DNA from: Romboutsia hominis | Lineage (GTDB): Bacteria > Bacillota > Clostridia > Peptostreptococcales > Peptostreptococcaceae | DNA: 64,000 nt | Direction: 5' to 3' | NCBI RefSeq assembly: GCF_900002575.1 | Contig: NZ_LN650648.1 | Location: forward strand, 682,001 to 746,000 | In this document: piece by piece, positions 26,842 to 36,005 of the stretch | How the letters are laid out: every line of letters begins with the position of its first letter | Position numbering within the stretch: position 1 is the first letter of the stretch | Made by a program: the position numbers and the translations under genes | Notes under the pieces: model-generated | Seen by the model: only the letters and a program-made list of their open reading frames with translations | Told to the model about the DNA's origin: nothing | Database searches by the model: none

Positions 26842-29466
26842 ATGGAAGCTAAATATGTTTATAGTTTTGAAGAAGGTAACAAAGACATGAGATATGTTTT
26901 AGGTGGTAAAGGTGCTAACTTAGCAGAAATGACAAATATAGGTCTACCAGTACCACAAGGTTTTACAATAAGCACAGATGCTTGTAATGATTATTACAAA
27001 AATAATGAGACTATAAGTGATAATATAATAAATGAAATAGAAGAAAAGCTTAAAGAATTACAAGAAAAGCAAGGAAAAACATTAGGAGGCGAAATTAATC
27101 CTCTATTATTATCAGTTCGTTCTGGTGCAGTATTTTCAATGCCAGGAATGATGGATACAATACTTAATCTAGGTTTAAATGATACAAGTGTAGTAGCTTT
27201 AGCAAATTCTACTCAAAATGAAAGATTTGCATATGATAGTTACAGAAGATTTATACAAATGTTTTCTGATGTAGCTATGGGAATACCAAAATATAAATTT
27301 GAAAATGCCCTAGATAAAATAAAAGAAGCTAAAGGATACACTTTAGACACAGAACTTAATGTAGAAGATTTAAAAGAATTAGTAAAAAAATATAAAGAAA
27401 TATATACAAAAGAAATAAAAAGTCAATTCCCACAAGATCCAAAAGAACAACTAATGTTAGCTATAAAAGCAGTATTCAAATCATGGAATAATCCACGTGC
27501 AATAGTATATCGTAAATTAAATGATATCCCAAGTGATTTAGGAACAGCAGTAAATATACAATCAATGGTATTTGGAAACATGGGAGAAACTAGTGGAACT
27601 GGAGTAGCATTTACTAGAAATCCTTCAACTGGTGAAAATAAAATATTTGGAGAATTTTTAATGAATGCACAAGGTGAAGACGTTGTTGCAGGTATAAGAA
27701 CACCAAAGGACATATCTTCACTAAAAGAAGTGATGCCAAAGGCTTATGATGAATTTATGAAAATTACTTCTATACTTGAAAATCACTACAAGGATATGCA
27801 AGATATAGAATTTACTATAGAAAATGAAAAATTATATATATTACAAACTAGAAATGGAAAAAGAACAGCTGGTGCATCTATAAATATAGCTGTAGACCTA
27901 GTAGGAGAAGGTATAATAAATGAAAAAGAAGCTATAATGAGAATTGAGCCTAAGCAATTAGATCAATTACTTCATCCTAGATTTGAAAGTAAATCTTTAA
28001 ATGAAGCAACAGTTATAGCAAAAGGACTTCCAGCATCACCTGGTGCTGCTTGTGGAAAAGTATACTTTAATGCAGAAGATGTAGTAGATGCTAAAAATAG
28101 GGGAGAAGAATCAATACTTGTAAGACTTGAAACTTCACCTGAAGATATAGAAGGTATGGTATGTGCAGAAGGTATACTTACAGCAAGAGGTGGAATGACA
28201 TCTCATGCAGCAGTTGTAGCTCGTGGAATGGGTAAATGTTGTGTAGCAGGATGTTCAGACATAAAGGTTGATGAGTATAACAAGGAAATAAGAACTGAAG
28301 ATGTAGTTATAAAAGAAGGAGAATATATATCTTTAGATGGTTCTAGTGGATGTGTATATATAGGTAAGGTAGAAAAAACTGAAGTATCTTTAACTGGAAA
28401 TTTCGAAAAATTAATGAATTGGGCAAATAAATATAAATCTTTAATGGTAAGAACTAATGCAGATAATCCAAGAGATGCTAAGGCTGCCATAAAGTTTGGA
28501 GCCGAAGGTATAGGATTATGTAGAACTGAGCATATGTTCTTTGACGAAGATAGAATACCAGCAGTAAGAGAGATGATACTTTCTAAAACATTAGAACAAA
28601 GACTAGTAGCACTTGAAAGATTACTTCCAATGCAACAAAAAGACTTCGTAGATATATTTAGAGTAATGGATGGTAAATCTGTAAACATAAGATTATTAGA
28701 TCCACCACTACATGAATTCTTACCACATGATGATGAAACTATAAAAAGCCTTTCAGAGTCAATGAAAGTTTCAGTTAGTGAAATAAAAAGAAGAATAGTA
28801 GATCTAGATGAATTTAACCCAATGCTTGGGCATAGAGGTTGTAGACTTGCTATAACTTTCCCTGAGATATATATAATGCAAGCTAAAGCAATAATTAATG
28901 GTGCAATAGAAGCTACTAAAGAAGGTATAAAAGTAATGCCTGAAATAATGATACCTTTAGTTGGAGAAGCTAAAGAATTAAAAGTTATAAAAGAAGATAT
29001 AAAAGAAACGATAGATAATATATTAGAAAAAGAAAATATGAAAATAGATTATACAATAGGTACAATGATAGAAGTACCAAGAGCTTGTTTAACAGCAGAT
29101 GAAATAGCTAAAGAAGCTGACTTTTTCAGCTTTGGTACTAATGATTTAACGCAAATGACATTTGGATATTCAAGAGATGACGCAGGTAAATTCTTAGGCG
29201 AATATGTAAATAGAGAGTTACTAGAAAAAGATCCATTTGAAGTGTTAGATCAAAGAGGAGTAGGAAAGCTTATAGAGCTAGGAGCTAAACTAGGTAAAAG
29301 CGTTAAGCCAAATATAAAGCTTGGAATATGTGGAGAACATGGTGGAGAACCTTCATCAATAGAGTTTTGTTACAAAGCTGGATTAGACTATGTATCTTGT
29401 TCACCATATAGAGTACCAATAGCTAGACTTTCAGCAGCACAAGCAGTAATAAAAAATGAAAAATAA
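26842..29466 (+). CDS. ppdK: Pyruvate, phosphate dikinase
   Basis: An 874-residue enzyme interconverting pyruvate + ATP + Pi and PEP + AMP + PPi. Order: ATP-grasp domain (about 1-340, with GGKGANLAEM), phosphohistidine swivel domain with GGMTSHAAVVARG, where the catalytic histidine is His455 as in the Clostridium symbiosum enzyme, and a C-terminal TIM barrel (about 520-874) with GLCRTEHMFF and CGEHGGEPSS. The regulatory threonine two residues before the histidine is present (T-S-H). Control is likely by the PPDK regulator and CcpN next to it. Confidence 0.97.
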   Translation: MEAKYVYSFEEGNKDMRYVLGGKGANLAEMTNIGLPVPQGFTISTDACNDYYKNNETISDNIINEIEEKLKELQEKQGKTLGGEINPLLLSVRSGAVFSMPGMMDTILNLGLNDTSVVALANSTQNERFAYDSYRRFIQMFSDVAMGIPKYKFENALDKIKEAKGYTLDTELNVEDLKELVKKYKEIYTKEIKSQFPQDPKEQLMLAIKAVFKSWNNPRAIVYRKLNDIPSDLGTAVNIQSMVFGNMGETSGTGVAFTRNPSTGENKIFGEFLMNAQGEDVVAGIRTPKDISSLKEVMPKAYDEFMKITSILENHYKDMQDIEFTIENEKLYILQTRNGKRTAGASINIAVDLVGEGIINEKEAIMRIEPKQLDQLLHPRFESKSLNEATVIAKGLPASPGAACGKVYFNAEDVVDAKNRGEESILVRLETSPEDIEGMVCAEGILTARGGMTSHAAVVARGMGKCCVAGCSDIKVDEYNKEIRTEDVVIKEGEYISLDGSSGCVYIGKVEKTEVSLTGNFEKLMNWANKYKSLMVRTNADNPRDAKAAIKFGAEGIGLCRTEHMFFDEDRIPAVREMILSKTLEQRLVALERLLPMQQKDFVDIFRVMDGKSVNIRLLDPPLHEFLPHDDETIKSLSESMKVSVSEIKRRIVDLDEFNPMLGHRGCRLAITFPEIYIMQAKAIINGAIEATKEGIKVMPEIMIPLVGEAKELKVIKEDIKETIDNILEKENMKIDYTIGTMIEVPRACLTADEIAKEADFFSFGTNDLTQMTFGYSRDDAGKFLGEYVNRELLEKDPFEVLDQRGVGKLIELGAKLGKSVKPNIKLGICGEHGGEPSSIEFCYKAGLDYVSCSPYRVPIARLSAAQAVIKNEK

Positions 29467-29488
29467 ATAAATTTAATAAAATATCTAT

Positions 29489-29529
29489 AAAAATACAGGT
29501 TTGTGATTATATCACAAACCTGTATTTTT
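29489..29529 (+). terminator. Intrinsic terminator after ppdK
   Basis: 19-bp perfect arms (AAAAATACAGGTTTGTGAT) with a 3-base loop, ending in five T. Confidence 0.9.
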
Positions 29530-29784
29530 ATACACAATAATGCCTTATTATAATTATTAACAATATAGATGCAAACTATATAAATTTATTAGAAAACAAA
29601 ATACAAATTTTATGCATAGTTTTTTAATTAGCGCAAGTAAAGAGCTTTGCGAAGATACTAAAAATGGTATGATTTAATCATACTAACTAAAATATGATTT
29701 TAACATATATCACAGTAAAATAAATTTATCATACAATATACTAATGTACTTATAAGATGTATAAATAAGTAAGGAGGAGATTGT

Positions 29785-30033
29785 ATGATTAAGTGTCCAA
29801 GATGCTCAAAGGAAGTATCATCAAGACCAGGAAGTATATGCCCTAGATGTGGGCTAAAAGTATCAGAAGTAAACGAAAAAATAAGATGCCCAGAAACAAG
29901 TTGCAGAGCATTAGTATCTAAAAAGTTTGAATATTGCCCAAAATGTGGCTGTAAGTTAAAAAATTATACTTTAACAGAATTTATAAAAATGGCAAGATGT
30001 AAAATAGATGATAAACTAAATGAAAAAGAATAA
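29785..30033 (+). CDS. Double zinc-ribbon protein, 82 aa
   Basis: Small protein with four cysteine pairs: CPRC and CPRCG (first ribbon), then CPETSC and CPKCGC (second ribbon), followed by a helical tail. This is the DZR-type arrangement; such proteins bind zinc and usually mediate protein or nucleic-acid contacts. The target is unknown. AAGGAGGAG precedes the ATG, and a terminator follows at once, so it is a single-gene unit. The 255 bases before it contain no other gene, only AT-rich DNA and a GGTATGATTTAATCATACT dyad. Confidence 0.8.
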   Translation: MIKCPRCSKEVSSRPGSICPRCGLKVSEVNEKIRCPETSCRALVSKKFEYCPKCGCKLKNYTLTEFIKMARCKIDDKLNEKE

Positions 30034-30056
30034 AGGTTGCATTTAGAGCAACCTTT
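30032..30056 (+). terminator. Intrinsic terminator after the zinc-ribbon gene
   Basis: AAAGGTTGC and its complement around ATTTAGA; the stem overlaps the stop codon. A short T-rich end follows. Confidence 0.75.
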
Positions 30057-30178
30057 ATTTGGAAAGAATTGAAGTTTACATAAATTGGTTTCTTTAAGAT
30101 AGGACTTAATACATGAAAAGAAAACATTTATTAATATATAAGTATGTAAATTATTATATATTAGTTACACTTAAGTAA

Positions 30179-32359
30179 TTATTTTTCTATTTCAATATCC
30201 CATCCAAAGTAACCATTAGCCTTTTTGGAATATTTAAGTATAGCATCAAATTTAGTACCATTTTTACTTGTTAGTGATTTAACTTTGGCTTGACCATTTT
30301 TTAATATACCTTTAACCATTGTTTTGTTAGGTTTTTTCTTATAAAATTCTAGAAATTTATCATTTTTCCATATACCAAATTTACATTCTTTGTAGTTGTT
30401 GCATATATATCCTTTAGGAATCTCAACAACATCGCCACCACATATAGGGCATTTCCCAAGAGATTCATTTGAAGGAGAATCATTCTTAGCACCACTTTTA
30501 TTAGAAGATTTAGTATTAGATATATTTTTAGTAAATTTTTTAGTTTTAGGATTATAAACATAATTTTCTGTACTTATGCTTTTAGGGCTATCATGTTTTA
30601 TTAGCTCAACATTTTTATATATAAAGTTAAATATATTGGTTAAATACTCTTTTCTAGTGAAAGTTCCTTTTTGAATATCACTTAGACTTTTTTCTAATTT
30701 GCCAGTATAATCAACATCAAATAGCTCTTTTACTGGGAATATTTCAACTAAATTTTTACCTAAATCAGTTACAGAATAAGACTTACCTTTTTTATTAACA
30801 TATCCTACTTGTGATATCTTTTTTAATACATCAGCACGAGTAGCAGATGTACCTATTGAATAACCCGATAAAACTGTAGTATCATCATCAGGTACATTTT
30901 TACCGCAATTTTTCATAGCTTTAAGTAAGGTATCTTCTGTATAAGGCTTAGGTGGTGTAGTTTGTTTAGTTATCGGTTTAATATCTATGACATCAACTAT
31001 TTCATCCTTATTTACCATAGGGAGTAAATCATCTTTTTCTTCCTTATTGTATACTTCTAAGTATCCTTTAGTTTTAAGTACTTTACCCTTAGTTAAGAAT
31101 ATATTTTTATCTACATCAGTTTTAATTTCAGTATTTTCATATTCTGCAGGAGGCATAAAGTTTGCTATGAATCTATCTTTGATGGCGTTATATACTATAA
31201 GTTCATCAGGTGTTAGATTAGTAGGTATTATATAAGTAGGTATGATTGCACTATGGCTATCTACCTTAGAAGAATCGAAAACCCTTTTAGTTTTAGTAAA
31301 TTTGATTTTGTCACTATAAGGAACTGTTGCCTTTAATTTATCTAAAGCTTGAGACACTTTAGTTGCTAAACTTTCTTCTAAATAAATAGAATCGGTTCTA
31401 GGGTAAGTAATATAACCACCCTTACCTTTACCCTCATAAAGAGACTGACACACGCTTAAAACTTTATCTGAAGTGAAATTAGCATGTTTAGAAGTTATAT
31501 ATCCTTGTAGTGAAGTTAAACTGAAAAGTTTAGGTGCATATTCTTTAGACATTGTAACTTTTTTATCAAGTATTTTACCTTGATTAGAAGTTATGCTATT
31601 AATAATTTTATTAACATCTTCTATAGTATCAAATTTACTTTCTTTTCCTTTTATATACTTACCTTTATATTTTCCATTTTGGCATTTGAAATTTCCTTCT
31701 ATTTCATAGTAGGTTTTTGGTACGAAATTTTTAATTTCCATATCTCTATCATAAACTAATTTGACTGTAGGTAGTATTACACGACCTATATTTAGTAGTT
31801 TACCGTTACCATACTTTAATGTGGCAACTGATGTAAAATTTATACCTATTAGCCAGTCAGTTATAAGTCTAGTGTAACCTGCTGATTGTAAATTTCTCAT
31901 TTCATTATCATCTTTTAAATTATTAAGACCCCTAGTTATATCTTCTGGTGTCCATTCGTTTACTAAAATTCTTTTTACAGGTTTTTTGTTCTTAGATAAT
32001 AAAAATATTAAAAAAGAAATTAATTCGCCTTCTCTATCATTATCTGTTGCATTTATAACATATTCAATATCATCTCTATGTAACAGTTTTTTTACTGTAT
32101 TAAATTGCTTTTTCTTAGAACTATCTACTTTGAACTTAAACTTTTCTGGTGGAATAAATGGAAAATTAGCCATTTTCCAAGAACCAGAGTATTTATCTTT
32201 ATCATAGTCTTTGACATCATATAGACTCACCAAATGCCCAACAGCATAAGTAACTATATATCCATTACCTTCAAAATAACCATCAAGACGAGTTTTAGCT
32301 CCTAAAAAAGATGCGATAGTTTTAGCCACAGATGGCTTTTCTGCTAGTATAAGTTTCAT
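30179..32359 (-). CDS. topB: DNA topoisomerase III
   Basis: A 726-residue type IA topoisomerase. The N-terminal TOPRIM domain (LILAEKPSVAKTIA, then NATDNDREGELI with the metal-binding acidic pair) is followed by the strand-passage domains; the catalytic tyrosine is Tyr319 in GYITYPRTDS. The C-terminus carries one four-cysteine zinc finger (CPIC...CNNYKEC) and a DUF3945-like end (GYFGWDIEIE). It relaxes or decatenates DNA during replication and recombination. It is probably chromosomal rather than plasmid-borne, as no transfer genes are near. Confidence 0.94.
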   Translation of the reverse strand: MKLILAEKPSVAKTIASFLGAKTRLDGYFEGNGYIVTYAVGHLVSLYDVKDYDKDKYSGSWKMANFPFIPPEKFKFKVDSSKKKQFNTVKKLLHRDDIEYVINATDNDREGELISFLIFLLSKNKKPVKRILVNEWTPEDITRGLNNLKDDNEMRNLQSAGYTRLITDWLIGINFTSVATLKYGNGKLLNIGRVILPTVKLVYDRDMEIKNFVPKTYYEIEGNFKCQNGKYKGKYIKGKESKFDTIEDVNKIINSITSNQGKILDKKVTMSKEYAPKLFSLTSLQGYITSKHANFTSDKVLSVCQSLYEGKGKGGYITYPRTDSIYLEESLATKVSQALDKLKATVPYSDKIKFTKTKRVFDSSKVDSHSAIIPTYIIPTNLTPDELIVYNAIKDRFIANFMPPAEYENTEIKTDVDKNIFLTKGKVLKTKGYLEVYNKEEKDDLLPMVNKDEIVDVIDIKPITKQTTPPKPYTEDTLLKAMKNCGKNVPDDDTTVLSGYSIGTSATRADVLKKISQVGYVNKKGKSYSVTDLGKNLVEIFPVKELFDVDYTGKLEKSLSDIQKGTFTRKEYLTNIFNFIYKNVELIKHDSPKSISTENYVYNPKTKKFTKNISNTKSSNKSGAKNDSPSNESLGKCPICGGDVVEIPKGYICNNYKECKFGIWKNDKFLEFYKKKPNKTMVKGILKNGQAKVKSLTSKNGTKFDAILKYSKKANGYFGWDIEIEK

Positions 32360-32423
32360 GTAAAACTCCTTTCAAGGTGCTTAAATACTACATTTGTAAC
32401 TTAAATATATTATCATAAAAAAA

Positions 32424-32448
32424 TAAAAGACTGCAAGGCAGTCTTTTA
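32424..32448 (-). terminator. Intrinsic terminator for the minus-strand unknown gene
   Basis: AAAAGACTGC and its complement around a 3-base loop, with a T run on the minus strand (32417-32423 region reads as A on the plus strand). It overlaps the stop codon of the gene upstream and separates it from topB. Confidence 0.8.
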
Positions 32449-33075
32449 TAAATAATAGTTAAAATTATTATTATGATTAGTAAGTCCCTTTATATATGAG
32501 TTAAAATAATAGTTGCTATCTTCATTATCTATTATCTCAACAAAAGAGATGTGGTTGTAGTCACTTACCTCTAAATCACATAGTTTATTTAAGGTAACAC
32601 AAGATATAGTTAAAGATGAATCTGGACTTATATAAATACCTTGTGTATCATATAGTGCTGTAAATATTTCATAGCATTTTGATTTATCAGTAATTAATAA
32701 ATAATCAATAAGACCTTTAAGTTCTGGATACTTATAATAAATATTACTTAAAGTATTATCTTGATTTAAATTATTTAATTCTTCACTATATCCACAGAGT
32801 ATTATATATAAGTTATTTTCATATAGTGATTTTAGATTAATTATTAAATCTTTTAAAAAGATATTTAAGTTAAATGGTAAATATAGATAAAGTTTATTAT
32901 TTATGTCTATATTTATGTTATAATCTTCTAATAGATTAATCAAAATACTAGTTGTAGTTGGAGTATAATTTAAAAATTTAATATCATTATACATAATATA
33001 GAGATTACCGTTTATACTCTTATTGTAAATAACCTCAAGTTTTTTTTTCATCCAAGGGGCATGTAATAAATTCAT
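32446..33075 (-). CDS. Hypothetical protein, 209 aa
   Basis: I do not recognise this protein. It is rich in Asn, Leu, Tyr and Ile, has no signal peptide and no obvious membrane helix. It begins LLHAPWMKKKLEVIYNK, alternates predicted strand and helix, and contains YLYLPFNLNIFLKDLIINL and ISPDSSLTISCVTLNKLCDL. The pattern suggests a small alpha/beta fold. A CTAGGAGGAAC site precedes the ATG. It is divergent from dut and ends in a terminator before topB, so it stands alone. Confidence 0.7.
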   Translation of the reverse strand: MNLLHAPWMKKKLEVIYNKSINGNLYIMYNDIKFLNYTPTTTSILINLLEDYNINIDINNKLYLYLPFNLNIFLKDLIINLKSLYENNLYIILCGYSEELNNLNQDNTLSNIYYKYPELKGLIDYLLITDKSKCYEIFTALYDTQGIYISPDSSLTISCVTLNKLCDLEVSDYNHISFVEIIDNEDSNYYFNSYIKGLTNHNNNFNYYL

Positions 33076-33168
33076 ATTTGTTCCTCCTAGAATTAGTATT
33101 TTAAATTTAATGTATTTTAATACAATATTAAAATAACCCTTAATTAAATTATAAAAGGAGACATTAAA

Positions 33169-33600
33169 ATGTATACATTAAAAATAAAGAAATTACATGA
33201 TGATGCAATAATACCAAATTTCGCTCACAAAGGAGATGCTGGTATGGATTTATATTCTATAGAAGAAGTGGTTATTCCTGCTTCAGAATCTAGACTTATA
33301 AAAACAGGAATAAGTATAGCACTTCCTAAAAATACAGAAGCTCAAGTTAGACCAAGAAGTGGATTAGCACTTAAACATTCTGTAACAGTACTAAATACGC
33401 CAGGAACTATAGATGAAGGGTATAGAGGCGAAATAGGTGTAATACTTATAAACCATGGTAAAGAAGATTTCACAGTAAATAAAAACATGAAGATAGCTCA
33501 AATGGTAGTTAAACCTATATATGATATAAATATATTAGAAGTTAATGATTTAGATGACACTGAAAGAGGAAATGGTGGATTTGGATCAACTGGATATTAG
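33169..33600 (+). CDS. dut: dUTP diphosphatase
   Basis: A 143-residue trimeric dUTPase that splits dUTP into dUMP and PPi. All five motifs can be seen in order: [27 protein letters not shown], the MKIAQMVV strand, and the C-terminal glycine-rich [11 protein letters not shown] arm that closes over the substrate. Monocistronic with a good AAAGGAG site. Confidence 0.97.
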   Translation: MYTLKIKKLHDDAIIPNFAHKGDAGMDLYSIEEVVIPASESRLIKTGISIALPKNTEAQVRPRSGLALKHSVTVLNTPGTIDEGYRGEIGVILINHGKEDFTVNKNMKIAQMVVKPIYDINILEVNDLDDTERGNGGFGSTGY

Positions 33601-33617
33601 ACTATATTTATTTAAAG

Positions 33618-33643
33618 GAACCTTATTTTAAGGTTCTTTTTTT
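33618..33643 (+). terminator. Intrinsic terminator after dut
   Basis: GAACCTTA pairs with TAAGGTTC around TTT, followed by seven T. Confidence 0.85.
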
Positions 33644-33866
33644 ATGCCAATTTGTTATAAGCTAAAAATGATATATAAGATTTAAATGTTAAGAAAATTT
33701 TATAAGAAGAAAAATATATATAAATTGTAAATATATAACAGTTATCGAAAAATATAGACAAAAACTTACAAATTTGAAATAATATTAGCATGGGCAAAAC
33801 GTTAAAATATAAAGTAAAAAAGTATTATAAAATGAAATTTAAAGCTAGGGTATAAATACCAATTAA

Positions 33867-33913
33867 GGAGAGGAGTTGAGTATACTATAGCTTCTAAGCT
33901 GTAGTAATAAAAT
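33867..33913 (+). promoter_or_regulatory. Leader with detached ribosome site and hairpin before the NlpC/P60 gene
   Basis: A strong AAGGAGAGGAG lies 38 bases before the ATG, too far for normal use. Between them is a 10-bp hairpin (ACTATAGCTT with AAGCTGTAGT, 33884-33905). Folding would bring the site to about 15 bases from the ATG. The same site also drives a tiny ORF, TTG AGT ATA CTA TAG. No other ribosome site precedes the gene. Confidence 0.45.
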
Positions 33914-35038
33914 ATGAATAAACAAAGTATAAAAATGGGATTGGTAGCAACATCAATATTACTTCCAATGTCAGTTAGTGTATCAAATGCTGATACTATA
34001 CAAAAAGCAGACATAGAATATAAAACGATAACTGGAAATTCGGTAAACTTTAGAAAAGGACCAAGTACTAGCTATAGTTCAATTGGTAAGTTTTATAAAG
34101 GAGACAAAGTAGAGTACATAGGAAAAAGTGGAGAATGGGTAAATGTTAAGTATAATGGAAAAGTAGGATACGTACATGGAAATTACGTTTCAAACTCTTC
34201 TGAAGGAAATACATCAGATAATACTATAAAATACAATAAGATAGTAAATGCAAGTTCCTTAAATGTTAGAAAAGGTCCGGGGACTAGTTACTCAAAGATA
34301 GATTCAATACCTAATGGAACAAAAGTAGGAGTAATATCTGAGTCAAATGGGTGGGCAAAGGTAAGTTATAATGGACAAATAGGATATGTATCAAGTCAAT
34401 ATTTAAAGAGCAGTGAAGCTTCAACTACACCAAGTGAAGAAAAAGTAAAATATAATAGAAAAGTAAATGCAAGCTCACTAAATATTAGAAAAGGACCAAG
34501 CACAAGCCACTCAAAAATAGGTTCAATACCATATGGTGCTGAGGTAGGAGTAATATTAGAATCAAATGGATGGGCAAAGATAAAATACAATGGACAAATA
34601 GGATATGTATCAAGCGCGTATTTAACAGCAGATATATCTAATGGTGGTGGAACAACATCTCAAAGCGCCGACAAGGTAATCAATTTAGCACAAACATTAC
34701 TAGGAAAGCCATATGTATGGGGAGCAGAAGGGCCTAATAGTTTTGATTGCTCAGGATTTACTCAATATGTATTTAAAAATTCTGCGGGGATAAATATACC
34801 AAGGGTATCAAAAGATCAATCAAAATTTGGACAATATGTAAATAAAAATAATCTTCAAAAAGGAGATTTAATATTTTTTGATACAAGTGGTTCAAATGAT
34901 GGAGATGTAAGTCATGTTGGGATATATATGGGTAATAATAAAATGATACATGCATCATCGAGTAAAGGAAAAGTAGTTATATCTGAATTAAGTAATTATT
35001 ATAATAATGCATATGTAAATGCAAGAAGAGTCTTATAA
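33914..35038 (+). CDS. Secreted SH3-domain NlpC/P60 peptidoglycan endopeptidase
   Basis: A 374-residue cell-wall enzyme. A signal peptide (about 1-26, ending SVSNADT) is followed by three bacterial SH3 domains (about 35-92, 107-163, 181-236), each with LNVRKGPG/FRKGPS-type starts and WAKVSYNGQIGYVSS-type ends, then a short linker and an NlpC/P60 domain with the triad Cys279 (FDCSGF), His334 (SHVGIY) and His346 (MIHAS). It should cut within stem peptides, SH3 domains giving wall binding. Repeats two and three are much alike, suggesting recent duplication. Translation may depend on the hairpin leader; no close ribosome site exists. Confidence 0.93.
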   Translation: MNKQSIKMGLVATSILLPMSVSVSNADTIQKADIEYKTITGNSVNFRKGPSTSYSSIGKFYKGDKVEYIGKSGEWVNVKYNGKVGYVHGNYVSNSSEGNTSDNTIKYNKIVNASSLNVRKGPGTSYSKIDSIPNGTKVGVISESNGWAKVSYNGQIGYVSSQYLKSSEASTTPSEEKVKYNRKVNASSLNIRKGPSTSHSKIGSIPYGAEVGVILESNGWAKIKYNGQIGYVSSAYLTADISNGGGTTSQSADKVINLAQTLLGKPYVWGAEGPNSFDCSGFTQYVFKNSAGINIPRVSKDQSKFGQYVNKNNLQKGDLIFFDTSGSNDGDVSHVGIYMGNNKMIHASSSKGKVVISELSNYYNNAYVNARRVL

Positions 35039-35064
35039 ATAACTTAAAAATTTTCTCACTATAT

Positions 35065-35104
35065 AAAAAATAGATGTATTATTAATAAAACATCTATTTT
35101 TTTT
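35065..35104 (+). terminator. Intrinsic terminator after the NlpC/P60 gene
   Basis: 13-bp stem (AAAAAATAGATGT) with a 12-base loop, ending in eight T. Confidence 0.85.
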
Positions 35105-35287
35105 ATGCAATGATTTTATATTAGGCATAAAATAATTGATTGTTTATGAATATATACAGATGAATAAATTTGAAAATAAAAAAATCTAATATATTAAGTA
35201 AAAAGATTTTTGATGAATAAATAATCTAATATATTGAAAATAATATATAGTGTAAATTAAATTTATAGATTAACAAGGAGTGTTTCT

Positions 35288-35695
35288 ATGGGTGTAGTAA
35301 CAGATTTTTATAAATTCAAATACAGAAAAGATGACTACTATTTAGATGTATTTATAAATAAAGGAGCAATACCAAATATTGAATCAGCCTTAAATGAAAT
35401 TCTAAGTGATAAATATATACCTAAAGACTCTCAATGTGCATATATGAAGTTAAAAGAATTATTTCAAGAGGCAAGAAAAAGTACAAGTCATGTTTATGCT
35501 GAAATAAAAATACACAAATGTTATTTGAGATATATAAATAATTTATATCTATATTTTTTTGATAGAAAAGAGTATAGAGCTCTGAAAGAGTTAAGCGATT
35601 ATTTTCATTTATATATAGTAGAGGATATAGAAAATATAGCAAATTTTATAACACTAAGTGAAGACGTAAAGATAAGGATACTTTCAAATATATAA
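35288..35695 (+). CDS. Hypothetical protein, 135 aa
   Basis: Not recognised. A mainly helical, tyrosine- and lysine-rich cytosolic protein. It begins GVVTDFYKFKYRKDDYYLDV and holds segments such as YMKLKELFQEARKS and DIENIANFITLSEDVKI. There is no signal peptide or membrane helix. AAGGAG precedes the ATG. It lies just upstream of the two microprotein genes, separated from them by a long palindrome, and near the cotJ operon; a sporulation link is only a guess. Confidence 0.7.
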   Translation: MGVVTDFYKFKYRKDDYYLDVFINKGAIPNIESALNEILSDKYIPKDSQCAYMKLKELFQEARKSTSHVYAEIKIHKCYLRYINNLYLYFFDRKEYRALKELSDYFHLYIVEDIENIANFITLSEDVKIRILSNI

Positions 35696-35739
35696 AATAA
35701 TTAAATTCAAAAAAAGGAAATATTTCTAAATATCTTGCA

Positions 35740-35796
35740 TATAATACATTAAATATGAAACATTTAAAATTAATCCTTCATATTTAATGTATTATA
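35740..35796 (+). repeat. 20-bp perfect inverted repeat ahead of the first microprotein gene
   Basis: TATAATACATTAAATATGAA and its exact complement, separated by 17 bases. The 3' arm ends 4 bases before the GAAGGAGGG ribosome site. No T run follows on either strand, so it is not a normal terminator. It could end the previous mRNA poorly, act as an operator, or form a leader stem. Confidence 0.7.
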
Positions 35797-35817
35797 AAAA
35801 GAAGGAGGGATGTTAAT

Positions 35818-35901
35818 TTGGATGATAGATTAGAATTAGTAATGTTTGGATATGAAAAAGAAATAGAATATGATTATACACCAGATAGTGGAAGTGAATA
35901 A
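35818..35901 (+). CDS. Microprotein A, 27 aa
   Basis: A 27-codon ORF starting at TTG, 8 bases after a strong AAGGAGGG. It reads MDDRLELVMFGYEKEIEYDY followed by TPDSGSE. It is acidic and shares its length and 12 of 27 residues with the next small ORF, including F10, YEKE at 12-15, YDY at 18-20, P22 and the final Glu. That level of agreement between two short ORFs, each with its own ribosome site, indicates a real gene pair. I know no family for it. Confidence 0.65.
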   Translation: MDDRLELVMFGYEKEIEYDYTPDSGSE

Positions 35902-36005
35902 AGTAAAAAGGATTTTTCAAGTTTAGATTAAGTAAAGAATAAAATAAAAATTATCTTGCTAAATCAACTAATATAATTTATATAAATAAAAAATGGAGGT
36001 AAAAA

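Noticed and set aside
26842-29466. Reading ppdK as PTS enzyme I or PEP synthase
   Set aside because: Length, His455 context and the PPDK regulator next to it fit pyruvate phosphate dikinase; the N-terminal ATP-grasp domain is absent from enzyme I.
33849-33860. GGTATAAATACC palindrome before the NlpC/P60 leader as a riboswitch element
   Set aside because: It is a short isolated dyad; none of the c-di-GMP or other known riboswitch core motifs is present around it.
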